In this document: positions 28,027-36,069 of the stretch, piece by piece
Layout: each line of letters opens with the position of its first letter
Numbering within the stretch: the first letter of the stretch is position 1
Assembly: GCF_000724485.1 (NCBI RefSeq)
Contig: NZ_CP007739.1
Location: 1,596,843 to 1,660,842 of the forward strand
From: Bacillus methanolicus MGA3
Lineage (GTDB): Bacteria; Bacillota; Bacilli; Bacillales; Cytobacillaceae
Length of the DNA: 64,000 nucleotides
Reading direction: 5' to 3'
The notes under the pieces: generated by a model
What the model was told of the DNA's origin: nothing
The model's database searches: none
The model's input: the letters and a program-made list of their open reading frames with translations, nothing else
Made by a program: the position numbers and the translations under genes

Positions 28027-28824
28027 TTAATCATATACCTTTTCTCTTTTACTCTTTGACAATAGTGGTCTATCATTGCTCCACATGACATTCACCGGAA
28101 ACTCCATAAATTCTGAAAGTACTTGTTCTGATATCAATTCACTTATTTTTCCAGAGGCAAATACTTCTCCTTTTTTTAATAAAAGGATTTTACTAAATAC
28201 GGGTAAAATCTCTTCCACATGATGGGTAACGTAAAGAAGAGTTGGTCCGTCTGGTGCCGCAGCAATTCTTTCAATATCTTCTAAAAGCAGCTCCCTTGCA
28301 ATAAAATCAAGGCCGTTGGTTGGTTCATCTAAAATTAGTAATTCAGGATCAGCCATGAGAGCTCGAGCAATTAAAACACGTTGCCTTTCGCCTTGTGACA
28401 GAGTGCTATATTCTCTATTTGCATAATCAAAGCATCCGAACTTTTTTAACAATGAAACGGCTTTTTGTCTGATTTCATCGGTTGGTGTCTCATATAGCCC
28501 TATTGAAGCATACGCACCACTTAGTACGATTTCAAAAGCATTGTCGGTATCGTAAAATTTTTGCTGCAAGGAAGAAGAAACAAGTCCAATTTTTCTCCGA
28601 AGGTCCGGTTCAAGCGGCACTTTACCAAACTCTTTCCCAAGTACGATCGTTTTCCCTTTCGTCGGAAAATAATAGGCATTGATTAAATCTAACAATGCCG
28701 TTTTACCGGCACCATTTAACCCAAATAAAACCCAATGCTCCCCTTTTTTCACATTCCAATTAATATCCTTTAAGATCCATGTTCCATCTCTATTCAGCCA
28801 TACATTTTCTAACTGTAAAACCAT
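28027..28824 (-). CDS. ylmA: ABC transporter ATP-binding protein (YlmA-like)
   Basis: This 265-residue ATPase has Walker A GLNGAGKT, Q-loop SSSLQQKF, signature LSQGERQRVLIARAL, Walker B LLILDEPTNGLD and the H-loop YVTHHVEEIL. It resembles B. subtilis YlmA, an ABC ATPase with no adjacent permease. None is encoded beside it here either. The Q variant of the signature (LSQGE) is common in this group. The ATG at 28824 is eight bases past GGAGGTGG; an in-frame upstream extension is discounted. Transported substrate unknown. Confidence 0.85.
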   Translation of the reverse strand: MVLQLENVWLNRDGTWILKDINWNVKKGEHWVLFGLNGAGKTALLDLINAYYFPTKGKTIVLGKEFGKVPLEPDLRRKIGLVSSSLQQKFYDTDNAFEIVLSGAYASIGLYETPTDEIRQKAVSLLKKFGCFDYANREYSTLSQGERQRVLIARALMADPELLILDEPTNGLDFIARELLLEDIERIAAAPDGPTLLYVTHHVEEILPVFSKILLLKKGEVFASGKISELISEQVLSEFMEFPVNVMWSNDRPLLSKSKREKVYD

Positions 28825-28910
28825 GCAAGGACCACCTCCATTCATATATGTATCAATCATTATAAACTTCTAATTACCATTTTGTCTTAATCTTTTTTAA
28901 AATGATGTTT

Positions 28911-29819
28911 TTAGAAAGGACTGGTTTTTTTTTTCATTGCCTTTTGCAAGGAATCTAAATTAACAAATATAGTCCCGCAGATAATCGTCACAGCACCAAC
29001 TGCCATTAACCATGTGATTGCCTCATGATTCAAAAGTGAACCCAAAGTTATAGCGATAAGAGGAGAAATATATAGCCATGTAGATGGGAAAACAGGGTTT
29101 GTGTTGGCAACAAGCCAATAAAATAAACTATGTCCAACCATGGACCCAATAATAATTAAATAAAGGAGAGAACCGATCACTTTCACGGATATCATGGAAT
29201 CGACAGCGATCTTTTCAGTAAACAATGATAAAACAAAGAGAAGTGCTCCTCCATACATCATTTGAGCTGCATTCAATGCAATCGGCGATGTTTCCTTAAA
29301 GATTCCAATCACACGTTTGGAATATAATGCTCCACACGCATAACTGACTTCTCCCAGCAAAATCATGATGCACCCAAGAATCCAATGCAGACTAGCTTCA
29401 TATGTAAAGCTAGATGATAGCAATAAAATAACTCCAGTAAATCCAATGATACATCCTATTAATGATTTGTTGCTAAATTTTTCGCGGAAAATAAATGTTT
29501 GGATTAATAAAATCATCATGGGGCCTGTAGCAGATAATACAGCTGCAATCCCTGAATTAACATATTGTTCTGCCCAATATAAGGTCGCAAACGTACCAAA
29601 GGTTAAACCTAAACCTGACAATAACATTTCCTTTCGAACTAGAAGCGATATTTTCGCTTTCCCTTTTTTCATCATCATAATAAATAGAACGAAACCTGCT
29701 AGAAAAAATCGGATCCCCGATGACATAAATGGGGGAGCACCTGCATCCACTCCTATTTTTATTGCTAAAAAAGTAGTCCCAAAAATAAAACACATGATGA
29801 AAAAATTAAAAATAATCAT
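28911..29819 (-). CDS. DMT superfamily (EamA) transporter
   Basis: This is a 302-residue, ten-helix carrier made of two EamA repeats: GTTFLAIKIGVDAGAPPFMSSGIRFFLAG in the first and GALYSKRVIG...PIALNAAQMMYGG in the second. EamA proteins export metabolites such as amino acids. It is divergent from a MocR-type regulator at 29934, with two direct repeats between them, so it is the likely target of that regulator. I start it at the ATG at 29819 behind AAAGGAGG. Substrate unknown; the PLP-binding regulator hints at an amine or amino acid. Confidence 0.88.
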   Translation of the reverse strand: MIIFNFFIMCFIFGTTFLAIKIGVDAGAPPFMSSGIRFFLAGFVLFIMMMKKGKAKISLLVRKEMLLSGLGLTFGTFATLYWAEQYVNSGIAAVLSATGPMMILLIQTFIFREKFSNKSLIGCIIGFTGVILLLSSSFTYEASLHWILGCIMILLGEVSYACGALYSKRVIGIFKETSPIALNAAQMMYGGALLFVLSLFTEKIAVDSMISVKVIGSLLYLIIIGSMVGHSLFYWLVANTNPVFPSTWLYISPLIAITLGSLLNHEAITWLMAVGAVTIICGTIFVNLDSLQKAMKKKTSPF

Positions 29820-29860
29820 GCAAATTCCTCCTTTCACCTTTATCGTAATTGGAGGTAAAC

Positions 29861-29889
29861 AGAACAGTTTGATTAAAATAGAACAGTTT
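29861..29889. promoter_or_regulatory. Paired direct repeats, likely MocR operators
   Basis: AGAACAGTTT occurs twice (29861-29870 and 29880-29889), 19 bases apart start to start, i.e. near two helical turns. Direct repeats of this kind are the usual binding sites of MocR/PdxR regulators and lie between the divergent transporter and mocR genes. Confidence 0.65.
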
Positions 29890-29933
29890 AAAAAGGAATC
29901 TGTTATGATAAGAAAAAAAGGAGCTGAGAGCTG

Positions 29934-31337
29934 ATGCCATTGAAAAAGAACTCAAACCGTCTTTTTGAAGATGTGTATGATTTTATTGTAAACAGAATCA
30001 ATCGGGGGGAATGGATGGCTCATGAAAAGCTTCCTTCTATTCGTGAACTAGCGAAAGAATTGAATGTGCACCGTCTAACTGTGTTTAAAGCCTATCAAAG
30101 ATTAAAAGAAGAAAAAAAAGTGTATGTAAAAGATAAATCAGGATATTTTATTCATCCAGGCAGTTTGGAAGGATTTGAACATATAGAGTCTCCTATTTAT
30201 ACATCACGTGTTCAAAGAAGTTATCTTTCAGAAATTCATCAAATACCTGTTACATATCAATTTTCTCAGGCACTTATCGATCCAAATCTTCTTCCAAACC
30301 ATTATTTTGCAGAATATGTAAAAAAGGTTTTCGATTTATATCCAAAAGTGTTAGGAACCTATTCCACTGTACAGGGTGATGAAGAACTAAGAGAAGCATT
30401 AGCACACTACTTCCGTAAGCGGCATCAGTTATATGTCAGTGCAAATGAACTAATCATTACTTCCGGTGCACAACAAGCGATAAATTTGATTTCACAAGCC
30501 CTTATCAAACCAAGAGATACTGTGTTAATGGAACGGCCAACTTATAGTGCGGCGATTGATATTTTTCGTCATCAAGGTGCTGCGATCATTCCGGTAGATG
30601 TTTATCCATATGGCTATGATATTGAACAGGTTGAAAGAAATATGAAGCAGTACAAACCTCGTTTATTTTATTTGAATCCAACATTCCATAACCCAACAGG
30701 CTATACGGTTCCAACTGAACATCGCAAAAAGTTGGTCGAGCTAGCCGAACATTACCAGTGTCTTTTAGTTGAGGACGATCCGTTTCATGACATTTATTTC
30801 GGACATGAACCTCCCTCGCCACTTTTTCGATATGATACGGGAGGGTATGTTATATATATTCGCAGCTATAGCAAATATATAGCCCCAGGCTTACGGATTG
30901 CTTTAGTCGCAAGCAGACAACCTTTAATGAAGATCCTTTTAACAATAAAATCGCTATCGGATAACGGGACACCATTACTCAATCAAAAGATATTTCTGCA
31001 CTATTTTCTATCAGAAAGAATGCAACAGCACCTTGAAAAGCTTCGTATTGCATTGAACATTAGAAAGGAAATTATGGAAGAAGCGATCGCTTCTACAGGT
31101 TGGGAGTGGAGCAGTCCAAAAGGAGGCCTTAACCTTTGGGTTAAACTTCCTGATGAGCTTTCTTCGCAATCACTCCTATCCAAATGCATTGAACGCTCTA
31201 TTTCTTTCGTACCAGGAAACATATGTGATCCACTCAATGAGTTGGATTCCTGGATTCGGTTAAGTTACTCATTTGTAAATGAGCGGAAATTGACAAAAGG
31301 GATAAAAGAACTTATTGAAGTATATAAAACCTTTTAA
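29934..31337 (+). CDS. MocR family regulator (GntR HTH + PLP aminotransferase-like domain)
   Basis: This is a 467-residue protein. Residues 1-75 form a GntR winged helix (HEKLPSIRELAKELNVHRLTVFKAYQRLKEEKKVYV). The remainder is a fold-type I aminotransferase domain with NPTFHNPTGYT, LVEDDPFHDIYF and the PLP lysine in RSYSKYIAPGLRIALV. Such proteins sense PLP or amino acids and regulate a divergent target, here the EamA transporter. AAGGAGC lies ten bases before the ATG. It ends in a terminator-like hairpin at 31427. Confidence 0.93.
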   Translation: MPLKKNSNRLFEDVYDFIVNRINRGEWMAHEKLPSIRELAKELNVHRLTVFKAYQRLKEEKKVYVKDKSGYFIHPGSLEGFEHIESPIYTSRVQRSYLSEIHQIPVTYQFSQALIDPNLLPNHYFAEYVKKVFDLYPKVLGTYSTVQGDEELREALAHYFRKRHQLYVSANELIITSGAQQAINLISQALIKPRDTVLMERPTYSAAIDIFRHQGAAIIPVDVYPYGYDIEQVERNMKQYKPRLFYLNPTFHNPTGYTVPTEHRKKLVELAEHYQCLLVEDDPFHDIYFGHEPPSPLFRYDTGGYVIYIRSYSKYIAPGLRIALVASRQPLMKILLTIKSLSDNGTPLLNQKIFLHYFLSERMQQHLEKLRIALNIRKEIMEEAIASTGWEWSSPKGGLNLWVKLPDELSSQSLLSKCIERSISFVPGNICDPLNELDSWIRLSYSFVNERKLTKGIKELIEVYKTF

Positions 31338-31426
31338 TTGGCTGGAAAAGTCAATATCTTTAACATGACAAAAAACGACCCAGATCTGGTTTAGATCAGG
31401 AAACGTTCAATATTTGACATAAAATG

Positions 31427-31462
31427 AAGCCTCCCTGCTCATACTATCGTCGGGAGGTTTTT
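31427..31462 (+). terminator. Hairpin: mocR terminator overlapping the vanW ribosome site
   Basis: AGCCTCCC and GGGAGGTTTTT form a stem with a 16-base loop. The GGGAGG of its 3' arm is also the only good ribosome site for the VanW-type gene at 31469, so the hairpin can end mocR transcription or hide the ribosome site. Confidence 0.65.
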
Positions 31463-31468
31463 AAGCTT

Positions 31469-32392
31469 ATGAAAATTTCATTGATTATTGGTCTTATTAT
31501 ATCTTTGCAAGCAATCGGTTCAACTGATCATTTGACATTGGAACATCAAGGAAAAACGCTCTCTGCCGTTAATCGGGCGGAGTTTTCTCATCCCTTGCTT
31601 GGTGAACCGTTTATTAACCATGATAAATATAAAGAGTTTATGGAAAAACTGGACCAGCAAATTTTAAGGGCTCCAGTTAATGCATTCATTGATAAAAACG
31701 GAAAAATCATCCCTGAACAAGCAGGGCTTAAGTTAAACCGAACTGCTTTTACAGAACAGTTTTATCGTTATTTTTTCAATAAAGGCCCCTCCCGAATTGA
31801 AGTTCCAACCATTTCTATTTATCCAAAAGTGGACAGTGAGCTACTATCACAAATAAGGGAAAAACAGATTGGCCGCTATGTTACCTATTTTAATCCAAGA
31901 AACAAAAATCGTACCCTTAATATTGTCCTGGCTGCAGAAGCAATCAATAATCATGTCATTTTTCCAGGTGAAACATTTTCCTTTAATGGTGTTGTAGGAA
32001 AAAGAACGGTTGAAAAAGGCTACTTGCCAGCCCCAATTATTGTAAAAGGCGAATTGTCTGAAGGAGTTGGGGGAGGGATTTGTCAGGTTTCTTCAACACT
32101 TTTTAATGCTATTGACAATGCGGGATTACATATATTAGAAAGATATTCACACAGCAAAAGTGTTCCATATGTGCCAGAGGGCCGGGACGCAACCGTAAGC
32201 TGGTACGGCCCCGATTTTACCTTTAAAAATGATTACAATCAGCCGGTCCTTATTCGGACTCATATTTATGGAGGCAGAGTAATTGTTAATGTTTACTCAT
32301 CAGACATGATTAATTATAAACCTCGTAAAGTAGCACCAGCTTCCGATCTTCTTCCAATTGAGACGATTAAATTTAGGTTAATGAAAAAATAA
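31469..32392 (+). CDS. VanW family exported protein
   Basis: This is a 307-residue protein with an N-terminal hydrophobic signal/anchor (MKISLIIGLIISLQAIGS). Residues ~150-280 carry the VanW domain: TLNIVLAAEAINNHVIFPGETFSFNGVVGKRT, VGGGICQVSSTLFNAI and VPEGRDATVSWYGPDFTFKN. VanW proteins are found in vancomycin-resistance clusters and as spore/cell wall proteins in bacilli, but their reaction is unknown. I prefer the ATG at 31469; the ATG at 31424 starts inside a hairpin. It precedes the Cys/His-rich gene by about 130 bases. Confidence 0.85.
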   Translation: MKISLIIGLIISLQAIGSTDHLTLEHQGKTLSAVNRAEFSHPLLGEPFINHDKYKEFMEKLDQQILRAPVNAFIDKNGKIIPEQAGLKLNRTAFTEQFYRYFFNKGPSRIEVPTISIYPKVDSELLSQIREKQIGRYVTYFNPRNKNRTLNIVLAAEAINNHVIFPGETFSFNGVVGKRTVEKGYLPAPIIVKGELSEGVGGGICQVSSTLFNAIDNAGLHILERYSHSKSVPYVPEGRDATVSWYGPDFTFKNDYNQPVLIRTHIYGGRVIVNVYSSDMINYKPRKVAPASDLLPIETIKFRLMKK

Positions 32393-32523
32393 CATTCGCA
32401 ACTACTGCCAATGCATATTGCTGTCTTATATGGGAATAATTTTTTCAAATTCTATGTATACTTGTCCTTCCAGCTTGTTTCACTCTGCATATCATGTAGT
32501 AAAAAGCTGGAGGGAGGAACATT

Positions 32524-32820
32524 ATGTGCTGCCAAAAACATCATTGTGACAGCTGTGACAAGTGCTTCAAGAAACACCATTGTGACAGCTGTGACAAGTG
32601 CTTCAAGAAACACCATTGTGACTGCTGCGACACGGGCTTCAAGAAACATCATTGTGACTGTTGTGACAAATGCTTCAAGAAACACCATTGTGACTGCTGT
32701 GACAAATGCTGTAAGAAACACCATTGTGACAACTGTGACAAATGCTGTAAGAAACATCATTGTGACTGCTTCAAGAAACACTGTAAGAAATGCCGTTGTA
32801 AAAAACATTATTGTTGTTAA
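32524..32820 (+). CDS. Cys/His-rich tandem-repeat protein
   Basis: This 98-residue protein is 31 Cys and 16 His. After MCCQ it consists of six copies of a 12-residue unit KHHCDxCDKCxK (residues 5-76) and a shorter C-terminal tail KHHCDCFKKH...KCRCKKHYCC. One unit (residues 29-40) has TG in place of KC. There is no signal peptide. A strong ribosome site, GGAGGGAGGAACATT, precedes the ATG, which supports this frame over two long overlapping frames. The CxxC spacing with paired His suggests metal binding or disulfide crosslinking; a spore coat or metallothionein-like role is possible, but no family was recognised. Confidence 0.8.
   Translation: MCCQKHHCDSCDKCFKKHHCDSCDKCFKKHHCDCCDTGFKKHHCDCCDKCFKKHHCDCCDKCCKKHHCDNCDKCCKKHHCDCFKKHCKKCRCKKHYCC
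32536..32772 (+). repeat. 36-bp tandem repeat inside the Cys/His-rich gene
   Basis: About six and a half copies of a 36-bp unit (starting AAACACCATTGTGACTGC in type) code for the 12-residue units. Copies differ mostly by single substitutions and keep the frame. Confidence 0.9.
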
Positions 32821-32847
32821 TTGAATCAAATATATTATGTAATTTAT

Positions 32848-32960
32848 AAGGCTGATTAACAAGGGGCTGTATCCTTCCACCAATGACAATATAGAGTGGT
32901 TTTATTCGTATTTGTCTATTGTTGTATTGGAGGGGTCTGGCCCTTTTTTTAAGTCAGCCT
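32848..32960. repeat. Nested palindromic element
   Basis: Outer arms AGGCTGA and TCAGCCT enclose imperfect inner arms (CCAATGACAATATAGA with TCTATTGTTGTATTGG) and a GGGGTCTGGCCC block followed by T7. It lies between the Cys-rich gene (plus) and the HD gene (minus) and probably ends both transcripts. Confidence 0.6.
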
Positions 32961-32973
32961 CAATTCTGTACTG

Positions 32974-33495
32974 TCAACTTTTCTTACTGATCCAGTCATC
33001 GATTTGATTATCAAGTTGCTGCAGCATTTTAAATGCTCGTTCACTATCAATTTTTCGGTAGTGGTGAAGCCCGCCCGGTTCTTCGTCTTTTTCATCCGCT
33101 AATTTGATAATGGTTTGTAATGGAGTTCTCACAACTTCTCCTCCAGGCAAAAAGGAATCTGTATGAAAAAGAATCGCAAGAGCAATTTCTTTTGCTTTTA
33201 TCGGATTTTCACCCAAGCGGATCAATAATTTATGGGCGCGTTCGGCTCCCTTTATTGCGTGTATGTCATTTTGGCGATAGAGATCATAATCCCATTTGCC
33301 GTCTCTATACCATGAATAATGGCCTATATCATGAAGAAACCCTGCTTTTGCAGCATTATCGACATCAACGTTTTTTTCTTTAGCTAAATGAAAGGCGTGA
33401 TAAGCTACAGCGATCGCATGAGCCATTCCCGAACGATTAAGATATTTTTGTGCAATACGATGTTGGAATATATCAATCATTTTAACATCTCTCAC
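32974..33495 (-). CDS. HD domain-containing hydrolase
   Basis: This 173-residue cytosolic protein has the HD metal motif: first His in GMAHAIAVAYHAF, the HD pair in AGFLHDIGHYSW, a further His in ILFHTDSF and Asp in IIKLADEKDE. HD proteins are metal-dependent phosphohydrolases, often of nucleotides; the substrate is unknown. The start is a GTG at 33495, seven bases past GAGGGGTG. It is followed by the ribbon-helix-helix gene upstream on the same strand but not clearly in one operon. Confidence 0.85.
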   Translation of the reverse strand: MRDVKMIDIFQHRIAQKYLNRSGMAHAIAVAYHAFHLAKEKNVDVDNAAKAGFLHDIGHYSWYRDGKWDYDLYRQNDIHAIKGAERAHKLLIRLGENPIKAKEIALAILFHTDSFLPGGEVVRTPLQTIIKLADEKDEEPGGLHHYRKIDSERAFKMLQQLDNQIDDWISKKS

Positions 33496-33557
33496 GTTTT
33501 CACCCCTCTAAAATATTTTTATGATAAAGCAAACTTTTTTGTTTTTAGTGATTTAAA

Positions 33558-33758
33558 TTATTTATAGAACATTCTTTGAGCTGATTTTTGCTTTTTCATG
33601 ATTTCATACGATTTTTCGATAATGTCCGTTAAGACATCCCCTTTATAAACTTTGCCGATTTTTGTATTTTCTTGATAGTATGCAACAATTTCATCTAGTT
33701 TTTCAACTGTTTCCTTTGAAAGCCTAACATTAACCTGTATTTTATTTTGTTCACTCAT
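33558..33758 (-). CDS. Small ribbon-helix-helix (CopG/Arc-like) DNA-binding protein
   Basis: This 66-residue protein has a beta-strand IQVNVRLSKETVEKLDEIV typical of the RHH fold, followed by a lysine-rich C-terminal helix (GDVLTDIIEKSYEIMKKQKSAQ). RHH proteins bind DNA as dimers with the N-terminal strand. I start it at the ATG at 33758 with AGGGGGGAA upstream. Two 16-bp palindromes just upstream (33783 and 33815) look like its own operators, so it is probably an autoregulator. No toxin partner is encoded next to it. Confidence 0.7.
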   Translation of the reverse strand: MSEQNKIQVNVRLSKETVEKLDEIVAYYQENTKIGKVYKGDVLTDIIEKSYEIMKKQKSAQRMFYK

Positions 33759-33782
33759 GAAAATATTCCCCCCTAGCTGAAT

Positions 33783-33830
33783 GATATTAATTGCTATCAT
33801 TATAATAGCATAAAGATAGCAAATCCTATC
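33783..33830. promoter_or_regulatory. Two palindromic operators of the RHH gene
   Basis: GATATTAATTGCTATC (33783-33798) and GATAGCAAATCCTATC (33815-33830) are both 16-bp palindromes of the form GATAxxxxxxxxTATC, 32 bases apart. A TATAAT-like -10 (minus strand) lies between them, so a bound dimer pair would cover the promoter. Confidence 0.65.
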
Positions 33831-33940
33831 ATTCTGATATTTTTTGTTTCCCCCTTGTATAAGTGTCGAAACTTTTGTATTAAAAAAAGATGGATTAATA
33901 AGTTATCCATCTTTACATCACGAAAAATATCTATTAATAA

Positions 33941-33983
33941 AAAAGAAAACCGCAGCACATATCTGTCTACGGTTTTCTTTTCT
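33941..33983. terminator. Terminator of the yhbD-yhbE-yhbF operon
   Basis: AAAAGAAAACCG and CGGTTTTCTTTT form a 12-bp stem with A and T runs on opposite sides, directly at the end of the last bactofilin gene on the minus strand. Confidence 0.85.
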
Positions 33984-34690
33984 TAAATTTTATGGTGTTC
34001 CTTAACGGAAGAATCAGAAGAACAAGAAAAATCACTATGATACTCGACTTTACGAATTTCGCATCCCGGCCCAATATGAACCGAATGTCCGCGAACAAGA
34101 TCGGCTTCTGTGTACTCCAGATATATTTCGTTTCCTTCAATTATTTGTGCGTGAAGGCATCCATTACTTTTTTGGAATGGTATCAACATCGATTTTCTTT
34201 TTACAGTTATTTTCTCCCCAACAATTTCATTTGCTTTGCTGGAACCGAAACGAAGCCCTATTTCGGTCCGGTCAGCATTTAGCATTCCTTTGATTTCAAA
34301 CAAACCATTCGAGAAAAAATTTTCGGCTTCCAAATCCCCATTTACTATTACGCTTCCTTTCACATCGGCTGTTTCTCCTTTCATTTTGTCTTCTACAGTT
34401 AAAGTACCCCAAATTTTCGCCTTTTCGATATGGGCTGAACCTCCAATCGCAAGGGTGCCAAAGATTTTAATTTCTTCTGAATGAATGTTACCTCGTATTT
34501 CAGCTTCTCCATAAACATCAAATTTATCTGCTTTAACATTTCCTAAAATGTCGACAGTTCCGAGAGTTTTAAAAATATTACATTCGAGATTATCTGAAAT
34601 CGTAGCATCTCCTCGGACTTTGACTTTATTATATAGACCTCCTGAAGAATTTCCCGTACCGTTCATAATAAGATTTTGTATGTCACTCAT
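33983..34690 (-). CDS. yhbF: Bactofilin-like polymer-forming protein (YhbF type)
   Basis: This 235-residue protein has the bactofilin/DUF583 right-handed beta-helix: repeated short strands such as VKVRGDATISDNLECN, VDILGNVKADKFDVYGEAEIRGNIHSEEIKIFGTLAIGG and VKGSVIVNGDLEAE. Its C-terminal third (TVKRKSMLIP...VRGHSVHIGPGCEIRKVEYH) is shared with the upstream paralog. In B. subtilis YhbE and YhbF assemble into foci and are needed for flagellar hook/filament assembly. The start at 34690 follows GGGAGTG; an upstream frame to 34804 overlaps yhbE. Third gene of the operon yhbD-yhbE-yhbF. Confidence 0.85.
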   Translation of the reverse strand: MSDIQNLIMNGTGNSSGGLYNKVKVRGDATISDNLECNIFKTLGTVDILGNVKADKFDVYGEAEIRGNIHSEEIKIFGTLAIGGSAHIEKAKIWGTLTVEDKMKGETADVKGSVIVNGDLEAENFFSNGLFEIKGMLNADRTEIGLRFGSSKANEIVGEKITVKRKSMLIPFQKSNGCLHAQIIEGNEIYLEYTEADLVRGHSVHIGPGCEIRKVEYHSDFSCSSDSSVKEHHKI

Positions 34691-34712
34691 TTTGTCGACA
34701 CTCCCAGCAAAT

Positions 34713-35432
34713 TTATATTTTTTTCGTTTCTTTAACAACTGAATTTTTATCTTGAATGAATGTACCGCTGTATTCAACAAGGTCAATTCTGCAATTTGGC
34801 CCAATCTTTATATGATGTCCACGAACAACTTTAGCTTTTGTATATTCGATTTCGATATTGTCCCCTTCGATCCCCTCAACTTCCAGTCCCACAGGAAACA
34901 TGTTTTTTAAAAATTTTAACAATGTTCCAATTTTTTGTTTCACTTTGATAGTTTGGCCGCCGATTTCTTTCGCCTTGCTTTCACCATAAATATGAATATT
35001 GATTTCATCTCCGCTTAACAGACCGCCAATTGCAAATTGTCCTTCCGCTACAAAAATATCTGTTTCACAATTTCCGTCCATATAGGTTTTTCCGTTCAGG
35101 TTTATTGTTTCTGCAATGACATTTCCACCGAAGAATCCTTTTCCGGAAACTTTTAGCTTTTTCACTAAAGAATATCCTTTGATGGAACCTCTGCCTTCGA
35201 TGTTCAGCACTTTTGTTTCCAAATTTCCGTTTATTTTACCATTGCCGGTGATTCTGGCTGAACTTGCTGATAATGAGCCGTTAACCGTGCCAGTGCCATT
35301 ACATACAAAATTTGTGCACATAACGTCTCCGTTTATTGTTCCATTTCCATTTAATTGAACCGTTTCAAACTTACCGCCATTAGTGGAACCAAATCCATTA
35401 ATGGTTAATTCTCCTGTTTTCTCCGTTTGCAT
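34713..35432 (-). CDS. yhbE: Bactofilin-like polymer-forming protein (YhbE type)
   Basis: This 239-residue protein starts with repeated NGxGxxNGxV turns (NGNGTINGDVMC, NGTGTVNGSLSAS, TGNGKINGNLETK), the beta-helix rungs of bactofilins. The C-terminal part keeps VVRGHHIKIGPNCRIDLVEYSG, as in its downstream neighbour. It should polymerise without nucleotide into filaments at the cell envelope. AGGAGGTTAATT precedes the ATG. It is followed by yhbF 22 bases on and preceded by yhbD by 13 bases, so the three are one operon. Confidence 0.88.
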   Translation of the reverse strand: MQTEKTGELTINGFGSTNGGKFETVQLNGNGTINGDVMCTNFVCNGTGTVNGSLSASSARITGNGKINGNLETKVLNIEGRGSIKGYSLVKKLKVSGKGFFGGNVIAETINLNGKTYMDGNCETDIFVAEGQFAIGGLLSGDEINIHIYGESKAKEIGGQTIKVKQKIGTLLKFLKNMFPVGLEVEGIEGDNIEIEYTKAKVVRGHHIKIGPNCRIDLVEYSGTFIQDKNSVVKETKKI

Positions 35433-35445
35433 AATTAACCTCCTG

Positions 35446-36069
35446 CTAAATGAATTTTGTTTTTAGCTCTTCCATACACGTAGATATGGATAATTGTGTG
35501 ACGATTTTCGTACCTTCTTCAAAATAACAATCTGTCCCATTTTCAATTAATAAACAAGAAGAGACTCCAAACTTTCGAATGAAAATAAAATCACAGCTTT
35601 TTTGCTTAATAATTTTTACGTGATTTATTAGTAAATGGAGAAGCATTTTTCCTTCTTCAAGATTGATTTCACCTGATTGAAGAAGTTTATCAAGTATAAA
35701 AATGATTAGAAGTTTTTCAAAATCAAATTTTTCGACTGCTTCAATCTGTTCCTGATAAAATCGGAGAGCAGACAACGAAACAATGTTTCGTTTTATTACC
35801 TCCTCTGAAGTCAATGACAACTTATTCATATTAGGAGAGAACATTTCTGCCAGTTCATCTAACGTTAAATTCTCTTTCATATTCTGGATTTTTTCGATTC
35901 TTTCCAGGATTTTATCTTTCGGAAAAAATGTTTCTTGTCCAGTAAATGTTGATTTTTTGATAAACCATTCTTCAGGAATTAAGTTTTTTCTCTTCCATCG
36001 GTACAGTTGGCCATATGAAATTCCTGTTAATTCCAAAAGTTCTTTTTTTGAAATGAATTCCTGATCCAA
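35446..36069 (-). CDS. yhbD: YhbD family protein (MerR-like HTH, DUF4004)
   Basis: This 207-residue protein opens with a MerR-type helix-turn-helix (ISKKELLELTGISYGQLYRWKRKNLIPEEWFIKKSTF) and continues with an alpha-helical domain of unknown fold. The same gene precedes yhbEF in B. subtilis. It likely controls this operon. The start is a TTG at 36069, eight bases from AAAGGAG; a GTG at 36087 overlaps the ribosome site. Two 18-bp direct repeats lie upstream and are good candidates for its binding sites. Confidence 0.85.
   Translation of the reverse strand: MDQEFISKKELLELTGISYGQLYRWKRKNLIPEEWFIKKSTFTGQETFFPKDKILERIEKIQNMKENLTLDELAEMFSPNMNKLSLTSEEVIKRNIVSLSALRFYQEQIEAVEKFDFEKLLIIFILDKLLQSGEINLEEGKMLLHLLINHVKIIKQKSCDFIFIRKFGVSSCLLIENGTDCYFEEGTKIVTQLSISTCMEELKTKFI

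Noticed and set aside
32536..32772. CRISPR-like direct repeats
   Set aside because: The units are contiguous with no unique spacers and encode a repeat protein; no cas genes are present.
32411..32889. Long overlapping frames on both strands rich in ITVTAVTSASRNT-like or VTMVFLEAFVTA-like repeats
   Set aside because: They are other-frame readings of the 36-bp tandem repeat; only the Cys/His-rich frame has a good ribosome site and sensible start.
33558..33758. Antitoxin of a toxin-antitoxin pair
   Set aside because: The RHH protein has no toxin-like gene next to it on either side; the neighbour is a housekeeping-type HD protein.
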